Below, piece by piece: positions 48,529 to 56,280 of a stretch of DNA of 64,000 nt. Made by a program: the position numbers and the translations under genes. Position 1 is the first letter of the stretch; each line of letters opens with the position of its first letter. This DNA comes from Catenovulum sediminis. GTDB lineage: Bacteria; Pseudomonadota; Gammaproteobacteria; Enterobacterales; Alteromonadaceae. Below the pieces are notes generated by a model. The model searched no databases. It saw only the letters and a program-made list of their open reading frames with translations, and was not told the DNA's origin. The stretch lies in NCBI RefSeq assembly GCF_040270295.1, contig NZ_JBELOE010000239.1, one strand, 5' to 3'.

Positions 48529-49323
48529 TTAAGCAGATTTAAAAGCAGATCCTTTTTGATAAGGTCTGACACCTGAAAACACATAATTATGTTGTTCACA
48601 TTCTTGCTTAACGTATTGCATAATTTGCATCAACAAAGTGTCATCAGGCATATTGCCTAACTCTACCACTACGCCTTGTTGCGTAATTCGACAACGGACT
48701 GTATCCGTTTTTTGCATAATGTCTTTCAGTTTGCTCTCTAACAAATCAATAAACTTTAAAGTTGTTTGTTTAATCGATATACCTGTTTCTATTCGACTGG
48801 CTAAACAAGGTTGTGGAGGCAAGCATTTGAGCTCTTGTAGATTTAGATAAGCTGCAAGTTCATATATATCGCCTTTTGTCATATTCGCCTTCACATAGGG
48901 GTGAACAACAGAATACTCTTCTGCCGCTTGCAAGCCAGGTCGATAATCGGATAAATCATCTAAATTTGTACCTGAGGCAATCGTTCGATTAAAACAATGA
49001 GCAATGCGCTGATACAAATTTCGCTTGCAATAATAGCAACGGTTAACAGGATTATTTTTGTATCTTTCTTCTTTCAATTCTTGCGCATCTAATAGCTTTA
49101 ATGTCCAGCCATAATTTAGCGTATAACTTTGTATCAGTTTAAATGCAGAAGAAGGCACAGCGGGTGAATAAGCATGCGCGGCAATAACATCACTATCAGC
49201 AAAACTGTTAGCAACATACATCAATAACATGCTATCAACACCCCCACTGACCGCGACGGCTAAAGTCGGATATTGATTTAAAACATCAATGAGCTGTTTT
49301 AACTTATCTTCAACGAATACCAC
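48529..49323 (-). CDS. larE: LarE-like sulfur transferase for nickel-pincer cofactor synthesis
   Basis: This 264-residue PP-loop ATPase of the N-type family carries AVAVSGGVDSML (about 22-34). It also has the LarE landmarks NRCYYCKRNLY and PQPCLASRIETG. LarE proteins adenylate and thiolate the carboxylates of the nicotinic-acid-derived precursor of the Ni-pincer cofactor used by LarA. The Cys in PCLASR corresponds to the sacrificial sulfur donor of Lactobacillus LarE as I recall; other LarE proteins use an iron-sulfur cluster, and the CYYC pair leaves that open. The start is GTG 49323 with RBS GAGAGG. It lies 52 bp behind the LarA-like gene. LarB and LarC are not in the window. GuaA- or NadE-like roles are unlikely given the Cys motifs. 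Confidence 0.85.
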   Translation of the reverse strand: MVFVEDKLKQLIDVLNQYPTLAVAVSGGVDSMLLMYVANSFADSDVIAAHAYSPAVPSSAFKLIQSYTLNYGWTLKLLDAQELKEERYKNNPVNRCYYCKRNLYQRIAHCFNRTIASGTNLDDLSDYRPGLQAAEEYSVVHPYVKANMTKGDIYELAAYLNLQELKCLPPQPCLASRIETGISIKQTTLKFIDLLESKLKDIMQKTDTVRCRITQQGVVVELGNMPDDTLLMQIMQYVKQECEQHNYVFSGVRPYQKGSAFKSA

Positions 49324-49375
49324 GCGCTGCCTCTCACCTTTGAACTTCAGCCACTATGCAATTTCGGTACACAAT

Positions 49376-50668
49376 TTAAACCGCTTCAATAAATTTATCT
49401 TTATAGGCCCACAAGCCTAAAGCTGGATTGCTGACATAGAAAATTTCTTCACCGTCCGGCATGGTATTCCAACCATCTTTCAATGTCTCAATGGGATACT
49501 TTTTAATCATTTCTTGATAGTGGCAATACTGATAATTAACAGATTCTATTTCTTCTTTGGAAACGCCGTCAGCCGGACAATATGTCACATTAAAGCGATT
49601 ATCCGTTGTACCATGAATTAAATGCGCCGCAGCAGATAAATTAGAAGCCAGTTGCGGGTTTTGTTTAACCGCCGCTAATGTTTCATCTGTAGTTTTATAG
49701 CCAAATTTACGAATAAGCTGATCAATTTCCATGTCCTCACCAAACCGATGTAACGCTGGCGCTAATACAATCAAGTCACCGCCATCAGCCATCGCCATCC
49801 GTGTTCGATAAATGGCTTTGTTGCCTAACCAAGTTGTTTTAAATTCACTGGGCTCTAAATAAACAACCGCTTTGTTAATTGGCTTTTCCAAAAGGTTTAA
49901 ATTTAGTTTCTGACTCAGTTTGCATGCTTGCGTATAGGTCTCTGTTTGATTGCCACAAAACACACCTTGCAACGCAAGCTTGTCATTTTTGTTACCCAAT
50001 ACGGTTAAAATAAATTCAATGGGCAGATGTCGTAAATATTCATCAAAACCTTCATTTAAGGCCTGCCTGACAGGGGTATTAACCTGCCCCATAATGCGCT
50101 CCATGCCATACACAGCGCCTAAAAAATGAGATTTGTGAATGGTATCCGAGCCGCCCGTACCAACCAGTATATTTTTGGTGTAATTTGCCATACCAATCAC
50201 TTCATGCGGCACTATCTGACCGACTGAAACAATAAGATCCCAATTACCTTCATCTAAGATTTTATTAGCCGCCACGTCCATTGTGTAATCTAATTTGCCT
50301 TCCGATAATTCAAGCATTCGCTGAGGGCTAATTTCGCCAAACTTTTTAACGTCTGTGCGCCATCGATGCGGAATAAATAATGATTTAGGAATATCTGGAC
50401 CAAACATCGCGTCAATTTCATCGTCTGACATTGGGTCGTGCGTACCCAAGGCCGGCAAAAAGTAGATTTCGGCTTGATCTTTAAGTGCTTTATAAAGATA
50501 CGCTGAAATAAAACCGGCTTTTGAATAAAAACGGGTAATATCCGGTGGTAAAATTAAAATGCGTTTTGCGGTGGCCGCTTTTTGTTGGATAAATTCATCC
50601 AATATTTTAATTAACGCGTCATCACTAATGGTATTGTCTGTGTCTACAGCGTGTATTGGATAAGACAT
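49376..50668 (-). CDS. LarA-family 2-hydroxyacid racemase/epimerase (possible D-gluconate/D-mannonate 2-epimerase)
   Basis: This 430-residue protein fits the LarA (DUF2088) fold. LarA catalytic and cofactor residues have visible counterparts: His in LPALGTHDPMSDDE; His and Lys in VPHEVIGMANYTKNILVG (the Lys that holds the Ni-pincer cofactor); and His in IHKSHFLGA. LarA enzymes invert C2 of alpha-hydroxyacids by hydride transfer. The family includes members acting on other substrates, and I recall one described as a D-gluconate 2-epimerase. The gene begins in a TAATG overlap with gluconokinase and is followed by larE, so the likely product is gluconate made from mannonate, its C2 epimer, which is the next intermediate after fructuronate. 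Lactate racemase is less likely here. The substrate is inference. Confidence 0.8.
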   Translation of the reverse strand: MSYPIHAVDTDNTISDDALIKILDEFIQQKAATAKRILILPPDITRFYSKAGFISAYLYKALKDQAEIYFLPALGTHDPMSDDEIDAMFGPDIPKSLFIPHRWRTDVKKFGEISPQRMLELSEGKLDYTMDVAANKILDEGNWDLIVSVGQIVPHEVIGMANYTKNILVGTGGSDTIHKSHFLGAVYGMERIMGQVNTPVRQALNEGFDEYLRHLPIEFILTVLGNKNDKLALQGVFCGNQTETYTQACKLSQKLNLNLLEKPINKAVVYLEPSEFKTTWLGNKAIYRTRMAMADGGDLIVLAPALHRFGEDMEIDQLIRKFGYKTTDETLAAVKQNPQLASNLSAAAHLIHGTTDNRFNVTYCPADGVSKEEIESVNYQYCHYQEMIKKYPIETLKDGWNTMPDGEEIFYVSNPALGLWAYKDKFIEAV

Positions 50669-51159
50669 TATTTGAGCTCCCGCAAAATCATTTCAACTAT
50701 ATACTCAGGTGTGTTGTCAATATTAACAATAACAGCTTGGCTTTCATTCGGCTCTTCTAATGTATCAAATTGAGACTGCAACAAACTGCTGTTCATAAAA
50801 TGATTTGCGCGTTTTTGCAAACGTTCAGCAATCAGTTCATAACTGCCCTGCAAATAAATAAAGGTCACCTTTTCCGGCAATTCGCTGGCTAGCCAATCTC
50901 GATAAATGTTTTTTAACGCAGAACACGCCAAAACAGCACCCCCCTGATCTTGCTGCCATGTTAGCATTTCGTTCGCCAACCCTTTCAACCAAGGAAGCCG
51001 ATCTTCGTCGGTCAGTGGAATACCTTTAGACATCTTATCTATCGACGCTTTGCTGTGAAAATCATCAGCATCGTAAAAATCTAACCCTAACTTTTCAGCC
51101 AGTTGTTTGCCAATAGAAGATTTTCCGCACCCGCTTACCCCCATCACTACATATATCAT
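50668..51159 (-). CDS. gntK: Gluconokinase
   Basis: The start is placed at ATG 51159, which has RBS AGGAGA, giving 163 residues; the frame extends eight codons further without an RBS. A P-loop GVSGCGKSS occurs at about 7-15. Typical GntK motifs are DADDFHSKASIDKMSKGIPLTD-like (about 32-53), DRLPWL, and LACSALKNIYRD. It phosphorylates D-gluconate to 6-phosphogluconate with ATP in the cytoplasm. It is the first gene of the gntK-larA-like-larE operon, and the next enzyme of the route, Gnd, is encoded in the adjacent uxaE-gnd unit. No gluconate permease is nearby, which favours an internal source of gluconate. Confidence 0.92.
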   Translation of the reverse strand: MIYVVMGVSGCGKSSIGKQLAEKLGLDFYDADDFHSKASIDKMSKGIPLTDEDRLPWLKGLANEMLTWQQDQGGAVLACSALKNIYRDWLASELPEKVTFIYLQGSYELIAERLQKRANHFMNSSLLQSQFDTLEEPNESQAVIVNIDNTPEYIVEMILRELK

Positions 51160-51313
51160 TTGCTCTCCTGATGTATTAATCACGCAGACCAGCGCAATAA
51201 TAACAACACTACTTTGCTAATTGTTTAATAGTATGCTTCAATCTCTTGTTAGTTGCTAACGCTAACACAGCTTAAACCTGCGTTATTTAAAACTAAGTCC
51301 ACTGCTAAGATAA

Positions 51314-51355
51314 TATTAACTAGGATGGGATTAATATATAATGCCACCGGTGGCA
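51314..51355 (+). promoter_or_regulatory. Regulator gene promoter overlapping the same operator
   Basis: A consensus -10 TATAAT (51337-51342) lies 17 bp after a weak -35 TATTAA (51314-51319) and touches the first base of the operator palindrome. This is the same layout as at uxaC. It predicts autoregulation of the LacI gene. The remainder of the 309-bp gap (51160-51468) shows no other clear element. Confidence 0.6.
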
Positions 51356-51362
51356 GTGTCAA
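51333..51362 (-). promoter_or_regulatory. gntK operon promoter with operator in the spacer
   Basis: On the minus strand a -35 TTGACA (51362-51357) and a -10 TATATT (51338-51333) are 18 bp apart. The perfect palindrome TGCCACCGGTGGCA (51342-51355) fills the spacer, so a bound repressor would exclude RNA polymerase. The same site serves the divergent regulator gene. Confidence 0.75.
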
Positions 51363-51468
51363 ATTAAAAGAGCCTATTTATATTTAAAATTTTACAAAAT
51401 ATTATTACAATTAGGCATTTCGCTCTAATTATGATACATAAGAGCCGAACAAATTAAATAATGACATT

Positions 51469-52500
51469 ATGAATCAAGAAAAAATAACGATAAATGACAT
51501 AGCCAGGCTGGCTGGTGTTTCTAAACGAACAGTTTCACGCGTGATTAACCAATCACCCAAAGTCGGTGAACAAACTAAAATTAAAGTTGAGAAAATCATT
51601 GAACAGTACAACTATGTACCAGACAAACAAGCTAGAGGCTTAGCGTCTAGCCGATCTTATTTACTTGGTTTAGTTTACGATAACCCTGATGCATTATATA
51701 TTGATGATATTCAACGTGGGATCTTAGAATTTTGCAGCCAGAAAGGTTATGAACTTGTTGTTCATCCCTGCCGGTATAAAAGTCCAGATCTGAATAATAA
51801 TGTGGTTAATTTTGTTCGGCGTTCTAAGCTCGACGGTATCGTTCTCTTACCGCCTGCCTCTGAAGTAGATAGCTTAGCTGACGTGTTAGATCAAAATAGC
51901 ATTCCGTATGTTCGTTTAGTTTCAGGCTTTTCCGAAGCCAGTGAAAATTTTGTGATGTCAAACGACAGACATGCAGCTGCCGAGATGGCTAAATATATTA
52001 CCTCTCTTAACCATCAAAAAATCGCGATGATAACAGGGCCGCTGAACTACCGCTCTTCGCGCGAACGCTTTGAAGGTTTTAGCAATACAATGCAGGAGAT
52101 GGGTCAACCTTTAGCAGCAGATTTAGTTGTTGAAGGTACAAACCAATATGAAAGCGGTATCGAACAAGGTCGACACTTATTGACCTTAGAAAATCGCCCT
52201 ACCGCTATTTTTGCCAATAACGATGAAATGGCATCTGGTGTCATTAAAGCCGCACATGATTTAGGTATTAAAATACCTGATGAATTATCGGTATGTGGTT
52301 TCGATGATAACTTATTAGCATCCCGCATCATACCTGCACTGACCACCATCAAACGCCCTGTAAGGGAAATGGCCAAGTTTGCAGCCAATAAACTTATCGC
52401 GAAAATAGAAGGTGGTAACCCTCAAGCGATTAGTCAAAACTGTGTAGTTCACCCTGAGATTGTTATTCGCGAATCAGCGGGATCGGCAAATAAAGTTTAA
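51469..52500 (+). CDS. LacI-family regulator of the uronate/pectin genes
   Basis: This 343-residue protein has an N-terminal LacI helix-turn-helix and hinge (about 5-60: INDIARLAGVSKRTVSRVIN, then the hinge YVPDKQARGLAS). A periplasmic-binding-protein-like effector domain follows (62-340), including GPLNYRSSRERFEGF, FANNDEMASGVIKAAHDLG and the closing CGFDDNLLASRIIPALTTI. It should bind a palindrome with a central CG step, and the repeated TGCCACCGGTGGCA is of that type. The gene is divergent from gntK and shares its operator region. The effector is unknown; a uronate, fructuronate or KDG-type intermediate would be expected. No good RBS precedes ATG 51469. The name is left open because UxuR- and KdgR-type LacI regulators cannot be told apart by eye. 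Confidence 0.88.
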   Translation: MNQEKITINDIARLAGVSKRTVSRVINQSPKVGEQTKIKVEKIIEQYNYVPDKQARGLASSRSYLLGLVYDNPDALYIDDIQRGILEFCSQKGYELVVHPCRYKSPDLNNNVVNFVRRSKLDGIVLLPPASEVDSLADVLDQNSIPYVRLVSGFSEASENFVMSNDRHAAAEMAKYITSLNHQKIAMITGPLNYRSSRERFEGFSNTMQEMGQPLAADLVVEGTNQYESGIEQGRHLLTLENRPTAIFANNDEMASGVIKAAHDLGIKIPDELSVCGFDDNLLASRIIPALTTIKRPVREMAKFAANKLIAKIEGGNPQAISQNCVVHPEIVIRESAGSANKV

Positions 52501-52676
52501 TCTTGAATGTGGTTTGCTTTAGAGGCCGATATTGCAAACCCAACAGCGATACCAATTGTAATTCCGACCGCGACATTATCAAGTGCCAGACCTAAAGTGC
52601 AGCCTACACCAACACCTAGGGCTATCCACAAATCAGAAACGTGCTTTTCGTTGTCTTTTTTATTGGTTGATGCCAT
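52497..52676 (-). CDS. Small glycine-rich membrane protein
   Basis: The start is placed at ATG 52676 (RBS GAGGG seven bases upstream), giving 59 residues. A charged N-terminus is followed by two short helices rich in small residues (WIALGVGVGCTLGLALDN; VGITIGIAVGFAISAS), which read as a glycine-zipper hairpin in the membrane. Proteins of this kind are widespread and of unknown function. Its stop overlaps the last four bases of the convergent LacI gene. Confidence 0.6.
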   Translation of the reverse strand: MASTNKKDNEKHVSDLWIALGVGVGCTLGLALDNVAVGITIGIAVGFAISASKANHIQD

Positions 52677-52767
52677 CTCATGTCCCTCAATGATCTTATA
52701 GTCAACAATCAAACGCTCACTATATTACTCAAAGAGAATACATTTTCAACATTAAATTAACAGAAAA

Positions 52768-53757
52768 TTAAATATTTGAAGTCTCGTCTAAATCTGTATA
52801 TTGGTGTGCGGCATCTAACATCCGCCTACTTTCTTGCAAGAAATAGTCAGCATATTCACCAAACCACCGTCTAACATCAAAAAACTCTTCTTTAAACAGT
52901 GATTTATCTCCACTTTCTAAAAGCTGAATACCTTCTTGAAAACGTTGAACAAAGCGCTTTAACAAATTAAAGTTCTCTGGATTGGCGTAAATAATATCTG
53001 CATATAACTGCGCATCCTGTGCAAACAGCCGTCCAACCATTGCCAACTCTAGACGATAGATAGGTGAACTTAACGCGATTAATTCTTTTAATTGAGGGTT
53101 TTCTTGCTGTAAATGCAAACCATAAACAAAAGTAGAGAAGTGCCGCATTACCTGAATAAACGCCATCGCTTTATCGTGCGATTGTGCGCCCACTTCTTTT
53201 AATTTTGCGCCCATGGTTTTAAATGTATCTAACAACCACTGCGCCTCTTCAACCTTGCGTCCTGCACAATAAGCAACAACTTGATCATGAATATCAGGAA
53301 CGTCAGGGCCAAACATCGGGTGTAAACCAACGACACAGCCTAGATGTGCATTTAACATTGCATCAACCGGTTGTGCTTTAATACTGGTTAAATCCGCTAA
53401 AATACAAGACTCGTCCAAATTCCCTTGCAACGCATGAATAATCTCAACGGTTAAATTGATAGGTACTGATACCAGGACTAAATCTTGTCCGGCAAGTTTT
53501 TGTTGAGCATTGGGCCAGTCATCTTTTTCAAAAACCTGAACCTGATGACCATGCTCAGAAAAAAGCCGAACAAACAAAGAACCTAAACGCCCTTCTCCAC
53601 CTATGATGGTAATTTTTCTCGTTTGATGGCAGCTTTTGTTCTTAGCAGCTTGCAAACGCTGAGCGCGAATAAACTTTTCAAGCTCAGCTTTTTTCTGTGT
53701 TAAACGCTCTATTTCCTGTTCAACCTGCTCTAACTGCGATGCAAGTGTATTTGGCAT
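52768..53757 (-). CDS. tyrA: Prephenate dehydrogenase with reduced chorismate-mutase region
   Basis: This 329-residue protein aligns by eye with the dehydrogenase part of E. coli TyrA: NAD-binding ITIIGGEGRLGSLF (about 49-62), VFEKDDWP, VSVPINLT, GLHPMFGPDV and QVMRHFSTF. It oxidatively decarboxylates prephenate to 4-hydroxyphenylpyruvate for tyrosine synthesis. The N-terminal part is only about 47 residues of coiled coil (EQVEQEIERLTQKKAELEKF), whereas bifunctional TyrA proteins have a chorismate mutase domain of about 90 residues. The mutase active-site set is therefore probably incomplete. It lies 4 bp behind aroF with RBS GAGGCG. Confidence 0.9.
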   Translation of the reverse strand: MPNTLASQLEQVEQEIERLTQKKAELEKFIRAQRLQAAKNKSCHQTRKITIIGGEGRLGSLFVRLFSEHGHQVQVFEKDDWPNAQQKLAGQDLVLVSVPINLTVEIIHALQGNLDESCILADLTSIKAQPVDAMLNAHLGCVVGLHPMFGPDVPDIHDQVVAYCAGRKVEEAQWLLDTFKTMGAKLKEVGAQSHDKAMAFIQVMRHFSTFVYGLHLQQENPQLKELIALSSPIYRLELAMVGRLFAQDAQLYADIIYANPENFNLLKRFVQRFQEGIQLLESGDKSLFKEEFFDVRRWFGEYADYFLQESRRMLDAAHQYTDLDETSNI

Positions 53758-53761
53758 TATA

Positions 53762-54832
53762 TTAAGCGCCTCGATTGGCCAACGGTTGTTTTAATTTAAC
53801 CGCCATTTCACGTAATAAATCTTCGGTAGTCGGCCAATCAATACAAGCATCGGTAATAGATACACCATATTTCATATCTGTCATGCATTTATCCGAAGAC
53901 TGGTTACCCGCATTTAAGTGACTTTCTAACATAATACCGATAATAGACTGGTTGCCGGTTTCAATTTGCTGCATCACGTCTTTAGCAACCAAAGGTTGAC
54001 GAGTGTAATCTTTATTTGAATTACCATGACTACAATCAACCATCAAAGCGTCATTTAAGCCTGCTTTACGGAGTTTTTCTTCACAAATAGCAACATTGGC
54101 TGAATCATAGTTTGGCCCTTTACCTCCGCGTAAAATAACGTGCCCGTCTGGATTGCCACTGGTTGAAATTACGGCAACTTGACCTTGCTGATTAATACCC
54201 ATGAAGCTATGTGGTGAAGCGGCTGATTTAAGCGCATTAATTGCAGTGTCTAAACTACCATCTGTGCCATTTTTAAAGCCAACTGGCATAGACAAACCAC
54301 TTGCCATTTCTCTGTGCGTTTGTGATTCAGTGGTACGTGCTCCAATGGCCGACCAACTGAACATTTCGGCTAAATATTGTGGACTAATTGGATCCAACGC
54401 TTCTGTAGCCATTGGAATTTCCATATCGGCCAATTCGATTAATAATTTACGGGCTTTATGCAACCCCTCTTCAATATTAAAACTGCCATTGATGTTTGGA
54501 TCATTGATAAGCCCTTTCCAGCCAACGGTCGTTCTTGGCTTTTCAAAATAAACGCGCATTACAATATACAAACTGTCTTTTAATTCATCATGTAGTGCTT
54601 TTAATTTTTTAGCATAAACAATAGCAGCGTCTACATCATGAATAGAACAAGGACCACTAATAACGATAAGCCGTTTGTCTTTCCCTTGAATAATGTTAGA
54701 AAGAGTTTGTCTTGCGTTAGCGATATAACTTAATGCACGGTCTGAAACGGGTAAAGCTTCTTTAAGCTTTTCCGGCGTAATTAAAACTTTTTCATCATTA
54801 ACATGTACATTATTTAGGTTATCTTTGAGCAT
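53762..54832 (-). CDS. aroF: 3-deoxy-7-phosphoheptulonate (DAHP) synthase, class I
   Basis: This 356-residue protein has the class-I AroF/G/H motifs: ISGPCSIHD (about 57-65), MRVYFEKPRTTVGWKGLINDP, TEALDP, SAIGARTTESQTHREMASG, GFKNGTDG, RGGKGPNYD and VDCSHGNSNK. It condenses phosphoenolpyruvate and erythrose-4-phosphate, the first step of aromatic amino-acid synthesis. The linkage to tyrA, as in E. coli, suggests the tyrosine-sensitive isozyme. No clear TyrR box was found in the upstream 150 bp. Confidence 0.93.
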   Translation of the reverse strand: MLKDNLNNVHVNDEKVLITPEKLKEALPVSDRALSYIANARQTLSNIIQGKDKRLIVISGPCSIHDVDAAIVYAKKLKALHDELKDSLYIVMRVYFEKPRTTVGWKGLINDPNINGSFNIEEGLHKARKLLIELADMEIPMATEALDPISPQYLAEMFSWSAIGARTTESQTHREMASGLSMPVGFKNGTDGSLDTAINALKSAASPHSFMGINQQGQVAVISTSGNPDGHVILRGGKGPNYDSANVAICEEKLRKAGLNDALMVDCSHGNSNKDYTRQPLVAKDVMQQIETGNQSIIGIMLESHLNAGNQSSDKCMTDMKYGVSITDACIDWPTTEDLLREMAVKLKQPLANRGA

Positions 54833-55006
54833 TAAATCGGTATCCAGTATTTATTTTTGAGGGCTTGATATTATCACGCGACTCTTTCGCAAAATCGCTA
54901 TATTGTAGCCAAAAACTCTTGGTTAATCAGCTTATTTTTAAGTGCTTTTAACATTACTTTTAAATATTGCTGTACAATGTACAAATATCAAATCATTAAT
55001 CTTGTT

Positions 55007-55405
55007 ATGCAATCAATATTTAAAATTTTACGCCTGCAAGTCAGCTGGCAATTTATAACGACTGTTGCTTTTATATACGCCAGTTTTTTGTTTTTTAAAC
55101 CTATAAACACAAATGCGGTCGTGCTATTTCCGCATTTCGACAAACTGGCACATTTTGTCGTATTTGCCGGACTGACCTTTTTAACCGTAATGAGTTTTCA
55201 TAAAAACCGCAATTTTCATGCTGCTGCAATTATTCTTACTATGGCATTTTATGGTGCGGGTGTAGAAATCATTCAAGGTACATTTTTTGACAGGCAAGCC
55301 AGTTTAGCTGACTGGCTATTTGATATGGCAGGTTGTATTACCAGTATTTATATATTCAATAACACTAAGTTTTCATGCTTACTATCGTGGGTTGTGGCGC
55401 GATAA
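55007..55405 (+). CDS. VanZ-like integral membrane protein
   Basis: The start is set at ATG 55007 (132 residues) because a plausible -10 TACAAT lies at 54973-54978, just before the alternative ATG 54977; neither start has a good RBS. Four hydrophobic segments are visible, with VanZ-family landmarks FDKLAHFVVFAGLTF and GAGVEIIQGTFFDRQASLADWLFDMAGC. Such proteins sit in the inner membrane. Most are of unknown role and only some are linked to glycopeptide resistance. The 3' end overlaps panE by 31 bp, so the two are probably co-transcribed. Confidence 0.75.
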   Translation: MQSIFKILRLQVSWQFITTVAFIYASFLFFKPINTNAVVLFPHFDKLAHFVVFAGLTFLTVMSFHKNRNFHAAAIILTMAFYGAGVEIIQGTFFDRQASLADWLFDMAGCITSIYIFNNTKFSCLLSWVVAR

Positions 55406-56280
55406 GCGCGACCGTAATTTATCAATGTTATAAACAGCAAATACCTTTTGAGGTATTGCTGCGCGCACAAGATATCGCCACTACCGCGTTACCAAAAAAA
55501 TGTCTTTTGTTCACCGATTTCAACGGTTCTGAGCATCACATTGATTTACCATTAAAAACCAATGACGAAAGCCCCATCGAACTATTGTTATTGGCGGTCA
55601 AATCTTATCAGGTTGAAGCTGCACTTAGCCAAGTTAAACAAAAATTCTCGCTCGCTAAAAATGCACATATTGTCCTGCTACATAATGGCATGGGGACGGT
55701 TAGCTCGGCACATAAAATATTTCCGTCAGCGCACGTGCTTCTCGCCAGCACAACCTATGCAGCTTTTTCTAAAGAAAAATTCAATATAATACAAACAGGT
55801 ATTGGCGAAACTGTATTTGGCTGCTTAAAGAATACAGCTGAATGCCCTGCTTTATTGCAAGGCCTTATCAATAGCTGGCAACAAGCCAGTTGGGTGACAG
55901 ATATTGAAAACAGGTTATGGCTTAAATTGTTTATCAATTCAGTGATCAATCCACTGACTGCTGTTAATAATATAAAAAATGGTGAACTCAGATCGCCTCG
56001 CTATTCGGCGCATGTAGAAAAATTAATAGATGAAATTATGCAATTGAGTGTTTGTTTAAAATTGCCTTTTAACCATTCTCAGCTAAACAGCACAGTTTAT
56101 CAGGTTATCGAAAATACGGCGGAAAATTACTCATCGATGCAACAGGATGTCGCGCACCAGCGCAAAACAGAAATAGATTTTATTACAGGCTACTTATTAC
56201 AACAGGCAAAGCAATACAATTTAGTACTGCCTTGCCACTTATCACTTTACCAACAGCTTAAACAGGTTGAAAAAGCTTAA
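55375..56280 (+). CDS. panE: 2-dehydropantoate 2-reductase
   Basis: This 301-residue protein has a nucleotide-binding start TIVGCGAISATV, the mid-domain LLAVKSYQ and LLHNGMGT motifs, and the catalytic-domain motif WLKLFINSVINPLTA, whose Lys and Asn are the expected catalytic or binding residues. A C-terminal SSMQQDVAHQRKTEIDFITGY carries the family's Ser/Asp/Glu substrate-binding elements. It reduces ketopantoate to pantoate with NADPH for coenzyme A synthesis. The gene overlaps the VanZ-like gene upstream, and its last 23 bp overlap the convergent thiI. Confidence 0.9.
   Translation: MLTIVGCGAISATVIYQCYKQQIPFEVLLRAQDIATTALPKKCLLFTDFNGSEHHIDLPLKTNDESPIELLLLAVKSYQVEAALSQVKQKFSLAKNAHIVLLHNGMGTVSSAHKIFPSAHVLLASTTYAAFSKEKFNIIQTGIGETVFGCLKNTAECPALLQGLINSWQQASWVTDIENRLWLKLFINSVINPLTAVNNIKNGELRSPRYSAHVEKLIDEIMQLSVCLKLPFNHSQLNSTVYQVIENTAENYSSMQQDVAHQRKTEIDFITGYLLQQAKQYNLVLPCHLSLYQQLKQVEKA

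Noticed and set aside
48529..49323. Possible GMP synthase or NAD synthetase
   Set aside because: The PP-loop alone fits, but the CYYC and PCLASR motifs and the LarA-like neighbour fit LarE better.
54971..54983. TGTACAATGTACA palindrome before the VanZ-like gene
   Set aside because: It overlaps a likely -10 element and is short; I cannot link it to any regulator.
54833..55006. TyrR box for aroF-tyrA
   Set aside because: No TGTAAA-N6-TTTACA-like sequence was found in the upstream region.
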